DNA from: Niabella soli DSM 19437
GTDB taxonomy: Bacteria; Bacteroidota; Bacteroidia; Chitinophagales; Chitinophagaceae
DNA: 64,000 nt
Assembly (NCBI RefSeq): GCF_000243115.2
Contig: NZ_CP007035.1
Location: 372,001-436,000, forward strand
Direction: 5' to 3'
This document shows positions 45,281 to 54,702 of this stretch, piece after piece. How positions within the stretch are numbered: position 1 is the stretch's first letter; the number at the start of each line of letters is the position of its first letter. The notes beneath the pieces were generated by a model that ran no database searches, was not told where the DNA came from, and worked only from the letters and a program-made list of their open reading frames with translations. The translations under genes and the position numbers were made by a program.

Positions 45281-48200
45281 TTAGAATGTTACATTGATGC
45301 CTATTAAATAGTTCCGTGTTGTAGGCGTGTTATAGCCTACCGTCAGCAGCCTTCTTTGTCCGTAGCCATAAGCCACCGCCATGTTAGCGCCATCATTGGC
45401 ATAGGAGTTGGTCTCAGGGTCCATTCGGGATTCTTTATGATAAGGGGAGAAGAATACAAACGGGTTCTGGGCGGTGGCATAAACGCGCAACCTTGCTATG
45501 CCCAATGATTTCATCCATGGTTGCGTGAAATTATAGCCCAATGAGATGGTACGTATCTTCATATAAGATCCATCAAAATAACCAAGGGTAGATCCGTATT
45601 TAGGGTTGTTGCTGTTTTTAGGTCCATTGGGGTCGGGGTAAGTGCCGCCCGGGTTTGTTTCTGTCCAGTAGTTGATCTTTATCTGCCCCCTGCGTCCGTC
45701 CTCCAGGTTTAAATAGCCATTTGATCCGTATAAGGTACTGTTGAGAATGCCACCTTTCTGAAACGCGCCTACAATGGTAAGATCAATATTCTTGTAGGCT
45801 ACTCTTGTGTTAAAACCTCCCATCCAATAAGGGTCTGCATTCATGATCTGCCGGTCATCAGAACCGATAACCCTGGTGGGAGAGCCATCGGCATTATAGG
45901 TTCCGGTATATAATACTTTGATCATACCTACCTGGCCGCCGCTTCCTTCATATTGCTTTACAGCGGTTGCTTCATTGGCCTGCCAGATCCCTATCTTTTT
46001 GAAATCGAACAATACATTTAACGGATGTCCTACAAACAGCCAGTTCGATTCGTCGCGTTGCTGCCCTGATGCAAGACTTAAGATCGTATTTACATTCCGG
46101 TAAACATTCACACCGGCTTCCCAGGTCCAGCCATTGCGGTTATCTAGGATGACGCCATTCAGCGAAAGTTCCCATCCTTTGTTTTGTGTGGAGCCAACAT
46201 TGCCGGTATAACTGCTTACCCCGGAGGTGGCCGGCAAGCCTACGCTTAGCAGCAGGTCTTCCGTTTTAGTGATATAGTATTCTGCGGTTCCCGATAAGCG
46301 GTTGTTAAACAGCGCAAAATCCAAACCAAGGTTTTGTGTTTTAGAATATTCCCATCCCAGGGCAGGATTCGGCAATTGTGTTACGTAATAGCCATTAGCG
46401 TTGTTGGCGCCAAAGTTGTAAGGCCTGGTGCTTAATGCGCCCAGGGTAGCATAAGGCGCTACAGACTGGTTGGAAGTTTGCCCGTAGCCGGCTCTTAATT
46501 TCAGGGAATTGATCCAGGTTATATTTTGCATAAACGACTCCCTGTTGATATTCCATCCGGCAGATACCGCAGGGTAGCTATGCCATTTGTGCCCCGGGGC
46601 CAGTCGTGAAGAAGCGTCTGCACGCACAGTGGCGCTGATCATATAACGGTCATCATAGGAATACATTACGCGACCCATATAAGACATTAACCCGCTTTGC
46701 CAATAGTTTTGGTTCGCCGGGTCTATTGTAATATCATCATTACTTCCGGTGGAGGTTTGTCCTAAATTAAAATACTGGAAATTATCACCGGCCAGGTTTT
46801 TCCGGCTTACAGATGAGCTGTTATAAGTGATCTGTTCGGCAGAGTATAATGCTACTGCGTTTATCTTGTGTTTCTGGGCAAAGGTTCTGTCATAAGTAAG
46901 CAGGTTCTCTATCGTCCATTGCGTGGTAAGGGCATTGCTGACAGAAGCCGTATTGGGATTAGCCGGATCCGAACTGAAAACGCCTATGCCCGTATAACTG
47001 CCGGTATTGCTGGTGCGGTAGTTGCCTCCTAAATTTACACGCGCCTTCAAACCCTGTACACCCGGTATCTTCATTTCCCCGTATACTGAATTGTAAGAAC
47101 CAAAAGCCTTGGTCCGGTTAATGTATTTATCTCCTAAAGCCCCCATAGTTTCCCTTGTGTACACCCATTGAACGTCCTGAGGCATTGCAACTACTCTTTT
47201 AAATGTGCCGTCGCTGTTGTATGGATCCGCCAATGGCGACATGCTTAAAACACCATACATGCCCAGGTTGGCGCCATCGGTTATATTGTAATTATTGTTC
47301 GTGGTAAAACCAACACGGAACAGTTTCCCGATTTCCTGATCCAGCGATGCGCGTATGGAAAAGCGCGAATATTCAGATCCGGGTATCGGCGCTTCGTCAT
47401 GATAATAACCCACACCTACCTTGTACTGACTTTTTGCAGTACCTCCGGCAACGCTGAGGTCATGGTTTTGTACGATGGCGGTCCTGTAAAACAGGTCTTG
47501 CCAATCCGTGTTCACTGCCCCGGAAGTATCCTCGTCGCTTCCCGGGTTTTTATTCAACCCTGCTCTTTTCCGGAGCGCCAGGTATTCCGGCGTATCCATC
47601 ATGGGGTATTTAAGCACTTTTTTAAGACCATAGTAACCGCTGTAGGCGAACTGTGCTTTTTGTCCCCGGTTGCCTTTATTTGTTGTAATCAACAGTACGC
47701 CGTTGGCCCCGCGGGAGCCATAGATAGCAGTTGCGGATGCATCCTTAAGGATGTCGAGGCTTTTGATATCCTCCGGGCTGATATCGGCGATGGTTCCCGC
47801 AAACGGGATGCCGTCCAGCACAATTAACGGATCATTTTCTGCATTGATAGAACGCGTGCCGCGGATGCGTATCTGCATGGTCGTTCCGGGTTTGGTGGAG
47901 GTTTGTGATAGCTGTACCCCTGCCACGCGGCCCTGCAATGCCTGTGAAATATTAGCCGACGGCACTTCATTCAATTTTGCACCGCTTATAGAAGCTACGG
48001 AACCAGTCACTGCTTCCTTGCGTTGGTTGCCGTATCCTATAACCACTACCGTGTTTTCATCTGCTGCGGCCCTGATCAACACAACCGCAACCGGCCCTTG
48101 ATGCGTGCCTTTTATTTCCTGGGGCAGATAACCTACAGAAGATACCACCAGGGTACCGTTGGCAGGCGCTGTAATTGAAAAATTTCCGGAATTGTCGGCG

Positions 48201-48412
48201 ATCACCCCATTGGCGGTGCCCTTTACCTGCACGGAAGCACCCGCAACTGGCTCGCCCGACTCATTACTGACCTGCCCTGATATTTTGTTTCCCTGTGCAG
48301 AAGCTCCTGCGCACAGTAACAGAAATAATACGGCAAAACCGAGCCGGCAAACGAACCGGGGCAGCCGTGGTTTGTAGGTTGCTCTTTGTAATGTAACAAG
48401 CAATGTTTGCAT
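45281..48412 (-). CDS. SusC/RagA-family TonB-linked outer-membrane transporter
   Basis: A 1043-residue importer of oligosaccharides. It has a signal peptide (ending near ASAQ), a carboxypeptidase-like regulatory domain (ISGQVSNESGEPVAGASVQV, LVVSSVGYLPQEIKG) and a TonB-box-like segment (ENTVVVIGYGNQRKEAVTGS). The plug follows (ALQGRVAGVQLSQTSTKPG, IRGTRSINAENDPLIVLDGI, ILKDASATAIYGSRGANGV), then a large beta-barrel ending NYLIGINVTF. It heads the susC-susD-GH2 operon. There is no extra N-terminal signalling domain of the kind that works with an anti-sigma factor, which agrees with control by the LacI regulator. Confidence 0.97.
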   Translation of the reverse strand: MQTLLVTLQRATYKPRLPRFVCRLGFAVLFLLLCAGASAQGNKISGQVSNESGEPVAGASVQVKGTANGVIADNSGNFSITAPANGTLVVSSVGYLPQEIKGTHQGPVAVVLIRAAADENTVVVIGYGNQRKEAVTGSVASISGAKLNEVPSANISQALQGRVAGVQLSQTSTKPGTTMQIRIRGTRSINAENDPLIVLDGIPFAGTIADISPEDIKSLDILKDASATAIYGSRGANGVLLITTNKGNRGQKAQFAYSGYYGLKKVLKYPMMDTPEYLALRKRAGLNKNPGSDEDTSGAVNTDWQDLFYRTAIVQNHDLSVAGGTAKSQYKVGVGYYHDEAPIPGSEYSRFSIRASLDQEIGKLFRVGFTTNNNYNITDGANLGMYGVLSMSPLADPYNSDGTFKRVVAMPQDVQWVYTRETMGALGDKYINRTKAFGSYNSVYGEMKIPGVQGLKARVNLGGNYRTSNTGSYTGIGVFSSDPANPNTASVSNALTTQWTIENLLTYDRTFAQKHKINAVALYSAEQITYNSSSVSRKNLAGDNFQYFNLGQTSTGSNDDITIDPANQNYWQSGLMSYMGRVMYSYDDRYMISATVRADASSRLAPGHKWHSYPAVSAGWNINRESFMQNITWINSLKLRAGYGQTSNQSVAPYATLGALSTRPYNFGANNANGYYVTQLPNPALGWEYSKTQNLGLDFALFNNRLSGTAEYYITKTEDLLLSVGLPATSGVSSYTGNVGSTQNKGWELSLNGVILDNRNGWTWEAGVNVYRNVNTILSLASGQQRDESNWLFVGHPLNVLFDFKKIGIWQANEATAVKQYEGSGGQVGMIKVLYTGTYNADGSPTRVIGSDDRQIMNADPYWMGGFNTRVAYKNIDLTIVGAFQKGGILNSTLYGSNGYLNLEDGRRGQIKINYWTETNPGGTYPDPNGPKNSNNPKYGSTLGYFDGSYMKIRTISLGYNFTQPWMKSLGIARLRVYATAQNPFVFFSPYHKESRMDPETNSYANDGANMAVAYGYGQRRLLTVGYNTPTTRNYLIGINVTF

Positions 48413-48424
48413 AAATTATAGATT

Positions 48425-48458
48425 TAAAGATATAAGATCAAATTTCAAACGATTACAT
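48425..48458 (-). promoter_or_regulatory. susC promoter with LacI half-operator
   Basis: On the minus strand ATGTAATC (half of the 16-bp palindrome, perfect) is followed by the degenerate GTTTGAAA, then 10 bp, then TATCTTTA as -7 box. Bound repressor would cover the -33 region. Confidence 0.65.
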
Positions 48459-48675
48459 ATTTATTGTGCTATAAAAGCCAATTTTAAAAGGAAAGCAGCT
48501 TAACGCGCCGCTATCACCTTCTGGTAAACAATTAGCCCCCTCCTGTTTATAAGTATCGAAAATGTCGCAAATGAGCCGTAATAGCAATCATATCTCGTAT
48601 TCAGTCAACCTCTAAAGCAATCTTTCAATTGTGATTCCGACAATTATCCCGCTAAAATAATAATCTTTTTTAAAA

Positions 48676-48708
48676 ATGCAATCGATTACATAATTTTTTT
48701 TATTTTTA
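48676..48708 (+). promoter_or_regulatory. GH67-operon promoter with LacI-type operator
   Basis: ATGCAATCGATTACAT at 48676-48691 differs from the xylA palindrome by one base. Nine bases later lies TATTTTTA (48701-48708), a -7-like box. The geometry is the same as at xylA and susC. Confidence 0.75.
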
Positions 48709-48732
48709 CCCTACTTTTTAAAGATCAGCCAT

Positions 48733-50997
48733 ATGAGGAAAGAAAAACGACGTTTGCTTTACCCGACCGGCGGGCCGCATATACTCAAATACACGCTAAG
48801 TGTTTTTTTTGCATTACTATGTTTTTGGGGCAAAGCGGAAGATGGCTACCGGCTCTGGCTCCGGTATGATAAGGTGCAGGATGCCGCCCTGTTGCAACGC
48901 TATCAGTCGGCACTGACCGCCCTGTCATTTTATACCTCATCCGCTACTTTGGATATTGCAAAAAAAGAGCTCATAAAGGGTATATCCGGATTAACCGGTA
49001 ACAGGCTCAGGCCCCGGGAAGGAGTAACCAATAATTGTATCATCGCAGGCACACCCGCCAGTTCTGTTTTTGTCAAAAAATTTTTTCAAAAAAATAAACT
49101 CAATACCGGTAACGAGGGGTACGTTATCAGTACCGGGAATGTTGGTGGCAAAAAAGTATTATTTATTGCAGCAACAAAGGATATAGGCGTATTATATGGC
49201 GTTTTTGCTTTTTTAAGATTACTGCAAACCAATCAGCCTTTAGAAAATCTTTTTATGGTCAGCGCACCCAAAATTCAAAACAGGATACTGGACCACTGGG
49301 ATAACCTGAACCGTACCGTGGAGCGTGGCTATGCAGGAGCTTCTATCTGGAACTGGCATACGCTTCCTGATTATATTGATCAACGTTATATTGATTATGC
49401 ACGGGCTAATGCATCTGTTGGCATTAATGGAACCGTTTTAACCAACGTAAACGCCAATGCGCGGGTACTTACCAAAACCTACCTGATAAAAGTAAAGGCC
49501 CTGGCGGACGTTTTTCGCCCCTATGGGCTTAAAGTGTATCTGACCGCCAAATTCAGCGCCCCTGTGGAAATCGGCGGCCTTAAAACCGCCGATCCGCTGG
49601 ATCCCGGCGTTCGGAACTGGTGGAAGGAAAAATGCGACGAGATCTACTCGATGATCCCCGATTTTGGCGGCTTCCTGGTAAAAGCCAATTCCGAAGGGCA
49701 ACCCGGCCCGCAAAGCTATGGCCGTACGCATGCCGATGGTGCCAATATGTTTGCCGATGCGTTGGCGCCGCACGGAGGCATTGTAATGTGGCGTGCCTTT
49801 GTTTATGACCTGCGGGTACAAAAAGAACAGGAGCGCTTTGAAGAAGGCAATAAAGGAGGCCATGGTAACCCGATTGCAGCAGAAGACCGGTTTAAACAGG
49901 CGTACAATGAATTTGCACCGCTTGATGGAAAATTTAAAAAGAATGTATTGCTGCAGGTAAAGAACGGTCCGATCGATTTTCAGCCCCGCGAGCCGTTCTC
50001 ACCCTTATTTGGCGCTATGCCCGAAACCCAGCTTATGATGGAGTTTCAGTTAACACAGGAATACCTGGGGCAGGGCACTCATTTGGTTTTTGAAGCTCCT
50101 TTGTTTAAAGAAGTACTGGATGCAGATACTTATGCCCGGGGGATGGGATCTGTTGTTGCAAAAGTGATCGATGGGTCGCTCTATCATCACCCGTTAACCG
50201 CTATTGCAGGTGTGGCAAACATTGGCAACGATATTAACTGGACGGGGCATCCCTTTGGACAGGCCAACTGGTATGCGTTTGGCCGGCTGGCATGGGATCA
50301 TGAATTGTCATCCGCGCGGATCGCCAATGAATGGGTAAGACAAACGTTTTCCAACAACCGGGATTTTGTGACTACTACAACTTCGATGATGCTGGCATCT
50401 CGGGAGATCCTTGTAGATTATATGACCCCGTTAGGGCTGAACCATATCATGGGAACCGGCCACCACTATGGCCCCGCGCCCTGGGTGGATAATGCCGGCA
50501 GGGCCGACTGGAACCCGGTTTATTATCATAGAGCGGATAGTGAGGGCCTTGGCTTCAACAGAACAGCTAACGGCAGCAATGCGCTGGCGCAATACCGGCC
50601 CGAAGTACAAAAACAGTGGGATAATAGCCGCACCTGCGATGAGAAATATCTTCTTTGGTTTCATCATGTTCCTTGGAATTTTAAAATGCACAGTGGCCGG
50701 AGTTTGTGGGAAGCGCTTTGTTATAAATACAATATTGGTTGCGACTCTGTAAAATGGATGCAGCGGGAGTGGAATGCTGTAAAGCCGTTTATTGATGAAG
50801 AGCGGTTTAAGCAGGTGCAGCAATTATTAGTAATACAGGAAAAGGAGGCCGTGTGGTGGCGCGACGCCTGTTTGCTGTATTTTCAAACCTTTTCCAAAAT
50901 GCCGGTTCCTGCGCAATATGAAAAGCCCCAACATACGTTGGAATATTATAAATCGCTGAAATTTTCCTATGCGCCGGGAATAGGAGGCAATCTCTGA
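48733..50997 (+). CDS. GH67 alpha-glucuronidase
   Basis: A 754-residue enzyme removing (4-O-methyl)glucuronic acid from the non-reducing end of glucuronoxylo-oligosaccharides. GH67 features are strong: ASIWNWHTLPDYIDQRY, VKANSEGQPGPQSYGRTHAD with acid/base E321, NGPIDFQPREPFSPLFG and MMEFQLTQEYLGQGTHLVFE. By their 28-residue spacing, D415 and E443 probably match the two further catalytic acids of GH67. The C-terminal part (WFHHVPWNFKMHSGRSLWEA) is also typical. The N-terminus has a hydrophobic stretch that may be a signal peptide after a basic start, so it is probably periplasmic. It leads a five-gene operon with xylanase, symporter, GH43 and esterase. Confidence 0.96.
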   Translation: MRKEKRRLLYPTGGPHILKYTLSVFFALLCFWGKAEDGYRLWLRYDKVQDAALLQRYQSALTALSFYTSSATLDIAKKELIKGISGLTGNRLRPREGVTNNCIIAGTPASSVFVKKFFQKNKLNTGNEGYVISTGNVGGKKVLFIAATKDIGVLYGVFAFLRLLQTNQPLENLFMVSAPKIQNRILDHWDNLNRTVERGYAGASIWNWHTLPDYIDQRYIDYARANASVGINGTVLTNVNANARVLTKTYLIKVKALADVFRPYGLKVYLTAKFSAPVEIGGLKTADPLDPGVRNWWKEKCDEIYSMIPDFGGFLVKANSEGQPGPQSYGRTHADGANMFADALAPHGGIVMWRAFVYDLRVQKEQERFEEGNKGGHGNPIAAEDRFKQAYNEFAPLDGKFKKNVLLQVKNGPIDFQPREPFSPLFGAMPETQLMMEFQLTQEYLGQGTHLVFEAPLFKEVLDADTYARGMGSVVAKVIDGSLYHHPLTAIAGVANIGNDINWTGHPFGQANWYAFGRLAWDHELSSARIANEWVRQTFSNNRDFVTTTTSMMLASREILVDYMTPLGLNHIMGTGHHYGPAPWVDNAGRADWNPVYYHRADSEGLGFNRTANGSNALAQYRPEVQKQWDNSRTCDEKYLLWFHHVPWNFKMHSGRSLWEALCYKYNIGCDSVKWMQREWNAVKPFIDEERFKQVQQLLVIQEKEAVWWRDACLLYFQTFSKMPVPAQYEKPQHTLEYYKSLKFSYAPGIGGNL

Positions 50998-51022
50998 ACT
51001 GGTTTAAATAATTAAGTAAAAA

Positions 51023-52138
51023 ATGAAAAAAACATACCCCATATGCATAGCGTTTTGCAGCCTGTTATTGCTTGGAAGTGTTACTGCGCAAAAAAATAAA
51101 GCGCAGCAAATACCTTCTTTAAAAGAAGTTTTTAAAAGTGATTTTTTAATTGGCGCTGCTTTAAACTGGCCGCAGATAACGGGTAAGGACAGGGCGGCGG
51201 CTGTTTTAATCCCGCAGCAATTTAATACGGTTACACCGGAAGATGTTATGAAAGCAGAAAGGCTGCATCCGGTCTGGGGCACCTACGATTTTTCAAAAGG
51301 AGACCAGCTCATAGCTTATGCAAAGCGTCATAAGCTGCAGGTGAATGGTCATACCCTGGTCTGGCACAGTCAACTGCCACCGTTTGTACATCGCATTCAA
51401 AATATAGACTCGTTCCGTACTTTTTTTACGGATCATATTAAAACCGTTGCAGAGCATTTTTCCGGCAAGGTTCAATCCTGGGATGTGGTTAACGAAGCGT
51501 TGAATGAGGATGGCACCCTGCGGAAGTCAATATTTTTGACCAAACTGGGGGATCAGTATATTGTTGATGCGTTTAAGTTAGCAGCGGCGGCGGCGCCCAA
51601 TACCGCTCTGTATTATAACGATTATAACAATGAGCAGCCCGCCAAAAGGGCCGGGTGCATACGGGTTATTCAGGAGCTTAAAAAGGCAGGTGCGCGCATT
51701 GACGGCGTGGGCATACAGGGGCACTGGCACCTGGGAAAAGTTCCTTTTAAAGCCATTGAAGAGAGTATTGAGCAATATGCAGCGCAGGGCGTTAAAGTAG
51801 CGATCACGGAGCTGGATATAAATGTACTGCCTACAAAAGTGACCGGCGCCGAAGTGGGGCAGCATTTTAAAGGGGATGCCGCTTCAAACCCCTATGTAAA
51901 CGGGCTGCCGGACAGCATACGACAACAACTGGCGGCTGATTACGCAACGCTTTTCCGGATATTTTTAAAACATAAGGATAAAATTGCAAGAGTAACCTTT
52001 TGGGGCGTGCATGATGCACAAAGCTGGTTGAATGACTGGCCGATACCGGGCCGCCGCAATTACCCGCTTTTATTTGACCGGCAGGGAAAACCCAAGTCCG
52101 CATTTTATGCTGTTATTGACGCTAAACTTAAAAAATGA
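51023..52138 (+). CDS. GH10 endo-1,4-beta-xylanase, secreted
   Basis: A 371-residue xylanase that cuts the xylan backbone. The signal peptide MKKTYPICIAFCSLLLLGSV has no lipobox, so the enzyme is soluble in the periplasm or released. The GH10 barrel has GHTLVWHSQLPPFV, acid/base E158 in SWDVVNEALNEDG and nucleophile E263 in VKVAITELDINVLP, ending with FWGVHDAQSWLNDWP. There is no carbohydrate-binding module, and length is that of a single-domain GH10. It lies 25 bp after the GH67 gene. Confidence 0.97.
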   Translation: MKKTYPICIAFCSLLLLGSVTAQKNKAQQIPSLKEVFKSDFLIGAALNWPQITGKDRAAAVLIPQQFNTVTPEDVMKAERLHPVWGTYDFSKGDQLIAYAKRHKLQVNGHTLVWHSQLPPFVHRIQNIDSFRTFFTDHIKTVAEHFSGKVQSWDVVNEALNEDGTLRKSIFLTKLGDQYIVDAFKLAAAAAPNTALYYNDYNNEQPAKRAGCIRVIQELKKAGARIDGVGIQGHWHLGKVPFKAIEESIEQYAAQGVKVAITELDINVLPTKVTGAEVGQHFKGDAASNPYVNGLPDSIRQQLAADYATLFRIFLKHKDKIARVTFWGVHDAQSWLNDWPIPGRRNYPLLFDRQGKPKSAFYAVIDAKLKK

Positions 52139-52175
52139 AGTTCGAACAACTTCGACCAGAAAAATATAAAATACA

Positions 52176-53627
52176 ATGAGTGAAAAGATTGGCAATAGCC
52201 AGAAACTTTCAGTGGCGGAAAAACTTGGATACAGCCTGGGTGACCTGGCGGCGAACCTGGTGTTTCAAACCCTGCTGACCTACCTTGCTTTTTTTTATAC
52301 TGATATTTATGGATTAAAACCGGAACATGCTTCGGTGATAATGCTTATTGTAGGTTTGATTGCAGCTTTTGGCTTTAACCCCGTGATCGGTGCGCTGGCC
52401 GACAGAACAGCGACCCGCTGGGGAAAATTCAGGCCCTGGATCTTATGGACGGCTGTTCCGCTGGGGATCGTAGCGATCCTGGCGTTCAGCACGCCGGCTT
52501 TTTCTTATAAGGGGAAAGTGATCTACGCGGCTGCAACGTATTCCTTGCTGCTGTTGTTCTATGCCTCTAACAATCTTCCTTACGCTGCGCTGAGCGGTGT
52601 CATCACCGGGGATAGGAAAGAGCGCAACAGCCTGTCGTCTTATCGCTTTGTTGCCGTGATGCTTGCCCAGTTTTTTGTGCAGGTATTTATGTTGTCTATT
52701 ATCGAAGCTGCCGGCCACGGAAATAAGTCGGCAGGTATTGAAAAAGTAATGACCTGGCTTGCAGTAATTGGAACAGTCCTTTTGCTTATTACCTTCTTTA
52801 CTACCCGGGAACGTATTGTGCCGTCGGCCGAACAGCGCTCGGGGGTAAAGGAAGATCTTGGAGATCTGCTGAAGAACAGGCCCTGGATCATTATGCTGGT
52901 CCTTACCACGCTGGTATTTGTTACCCTGGCGATGAAAGGCGGTTCCTATGTTTATTACTTTAAGAACTATGTGAATAAGGAGCGGCTTGCTGCTTTTGTT
53001 CACCCCGTTATCGGTTTTCTTTCAGGAGCCGGGCTGAATTTTTTTGGCGAAGATCCCGTCTCTGCCGGGTTTGGCTTGTTTAATGCCGGTGGAATTATTT
53101 TTATGATCGTTGGTATTATACTGTCGAAAAAGTTTGCAGATAAATATGGCAAACGTGATGTTTTTGGCATTTGCCTGTTTCTCTCAACCCTCTTTATCCT
53201 GGCATTTGTATTTTATCCTCCACAGGCGGTAGGCCTTATGTTTGCATCCCAGATCCTGCATGGCTTCTTTTATGGGTTAACCATTCCCCTGTTGTGGGCA
53301 ATGATTGCAGATGTTGCCGATTACAGCGAATGGAAAAATAACCGCCGGGCCACGGCCATTATTTTCTCTGCAATGATGGTTGGGCTAAAAGTGGGACTAA
53401 GCCTGGGAAGCGCATTGCTTACCTGGATACTGGGGCTTTATGCCTATATTCCCGATAGCAATGTGGAACCGGCAAGCGCCATACAGGGAACAAAACTGCT
53501 GGTAAGTATTTTTCCCGCTATCCCGTTCCTGGCAGGTTGTATATTGTTGTTTTTTTATCCGATTGATAAAAAAATGGAGGTAGCGATTGAAGCAGACCTG
53601 AAGCAGGTAAGGAGTATGAAATTATAA
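52176..53627 (+). CDS. GPH-family (MFS-type) sugar:cation symporter
   Basis: A 483-residue inner-membrane transporter with about 12 membrane helices and no signal peptide. The GPH/MelB-XynB signature is at the start (VAEKLGYSLGDLAANLVFQ, YLAFFYTDIYGLKPEHA) with NPVIGALADRTATRWGKFRP in loop 2-3 and WAMIADVADYSEWKNNRRAT later. Position between xylanase and GH43 genes indicates xylose or xylo-oligosaccharide uptake across the inner membrane. It starts 37 bp after the GH10 stop and runs directly into the GH43 gene (19 bp). Confidence 0.93.
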   Translation: MSEKIGNSQKLSVAEKLGYSLGDLAANLVFQTLLTYLAFFYTDIYGLKPEHASVIMLIVGLIAAFGFNPVIGALADRTATRWGKFRPWILWTAVPLGIVAILAFSTPAFSYKGKVIYAAATYSLLLLFYASNNLPYAALSGVITGDRKERNSLSSYRFVAVMLAQFFVQVFMLSIIEAAGHGNKSAGIEKVMTWLAVIGTVLLLITFFTTRERIVPSAEQRSGVKEDLGDLLKNRPWIIMLVLTTLVFVTLAMKGGSYVYYFKNYVNKERLAAFVHPVIGFLSGAGLNFFGEDPVSAGFGLFNAGGIIFMIVGIILSKKFADKYGKRDVFGICLFLSTLFILAFVFYPPQAVGLMFASQILHGFFYGLTIPLLWAMIADVADYSEWKNNRRATAIIFSAMMVGLKVGLSLGSALLTWILGLYAYIPDSNVEPASAIQGTKLLVSIFPAIPFLAGCILLFFYPIDKKMEVAIEADLKQVRSMKL

Positions 53628-53646
53628 TATAAACCCGGTTCGTATT

Positions 53647-54702
53647 ATGCCCGAAGAAAGTGTACAACATATCAATTTTGAAGACCTGGATCAGAAGGCG
53701 CTGTCCCGGCCACTGATTGAACATATTTATACAGCCGATCCCTCGGCGCATGTGTTCAATGGCAAAATATATATTTATCCATCGCACGATATTGATGCCG
53801 GCGATGCGTTTGACGACCTGGGCAGTCATTTTGCTATGGAAGATTATCATGTTATTGCTATGGACAGCCCTTCCGGCACGGCAACGGACTGTGGCATGGC
53901 GCTGCATGTAAACGAAGTGCCCTGGGCCGAAAAACAGCTATGGGCGCCCGATGCCAATGAAAAAGATGGCAGGTATTATCTTTTCTTTCCTGCAAAAGAT
54001 TATGAAGGTATTTTCCGGATCGGCGTAGCCGTGGGCAATGCGCCGGAGGGCCCGTTCGTTCCCCGGCCTGAAGCGATCAGGAATAGTTTTTCAATTGATC
54101 CTGCAGTATTTAAAGATGATGACGGCAGTTGTTATATGTACTTTGGCGGCATCTGGGGCGGCCAGCTACAACGCTGGCGCACCGGGGTGTTTGAGGGCTC
54201 GGAGCCCGAAAGTCCTTTTGCTCATTTACCAAAAGAAGATGAGCCGGCGCTATGCCCGAAAGTAGCCCTGCTTACCGCCGATTGGCTGGAGTTTGCCGAA
54301 GCGCCGAAAGATGTGGTCATTACTGACAAAAAGGGCGCGCCCCTTTTGCAGGGAGACGGGAACAGAAGATTTTTTGAAGCCAGTTGGATGCATAAGTATA
54401 ACGGGAAATATTATTTCTCTTATTCAACCGGCGACACACATTTTATTTGTTATGCCATAGGAGAACATCCGTGCGGACCGTTTACCTATGCCGGTACAAT
54501 TTTGAATCCTGTGGCGGGCTGGACAACACATCATTCCATTGTGGAATGTAACGGCGAATGGTATTTGTTTTATCATGACAGCAGCCTGAGCAAAGGAGTA
54601 ACCCATCTGCGCAGTATCAAAGTAACCCGGCTGCAATACGATGAAAACGGGTTTATAAAAACGATCGACCCCTACGGGGATTTAAAAGTTATTGAAAGAT
54701 GA
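53647..54702 (+). CDS. GH43-family beta-xylosidase/alpha-L-arabinofuranosidase, cytoplasmic
   Basis: A 351-residue five-bladed propeller enzyme. The three catalytic acids are in place: D31 (YTADPSAHVF), D151 (FSIDPAVFKDDDG) and E244 (FFEASWMHKYNGKYYF). It lacks a signal peptide, unlike its neighbours, so it should act in the cytoplasm on oligosaccharides brought in by the symporter encoded just before it. Xylosidase or arabinofuranosidase activity cannot be told apart from sequence alone. Its stop codon overlaps the start of the esterase gene by 4 bp (ATGA). Confidence 0.93.
   Translation: MPEESVQHINFEDLDQKALSRPLIEHIYTADPSAHVFNGKIYIYPSHDIDAGDAFDDLGSHFAMEDYHVIAMDSPSGTATDCGMALHVNEVPWAEKQLWAPDANEKDGRYYLFFPAKDYEGIFRIGVAVGNAPEGPFVPRPEAIRNSFSIDPAVFKDDDGSCYMYFGGIWGGQLQRWRTGVFEGSEPESPFAHLPKEDEPALCPKVALLTADWLEFAEAPKDVVITDKKGAPLLQGDGNRRFFEASWMHKYNGKYYFSYSTGDTHFICYAIGEHPCGPFTYAGTILNPVAGWTTHHSIVECNGEWYLFYHDSSLSKGVTHLRSIKVTRLQYDENGFIKTIDPYGDLKVIER

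Larger units (their letters stand above)
48413..48732. other. Divergent control region between susC and the GH67 operon
   Basis: A 320-bp gap with promoters in both directions. It carries a half-conserved operator (48443-48458), a -7-like element for susC (48425-48432), a nearly perfect operator (48676-48691) and a -7-like element for GH67 (48701-48708). No ORF seen. Confidence 0.7.

Noticed and set aside
52443-53003. 186-codon ORF opposite the GPH symporter
   Set aside because: Shadow ORF; the symporter gene is unquestionable on the other strand.
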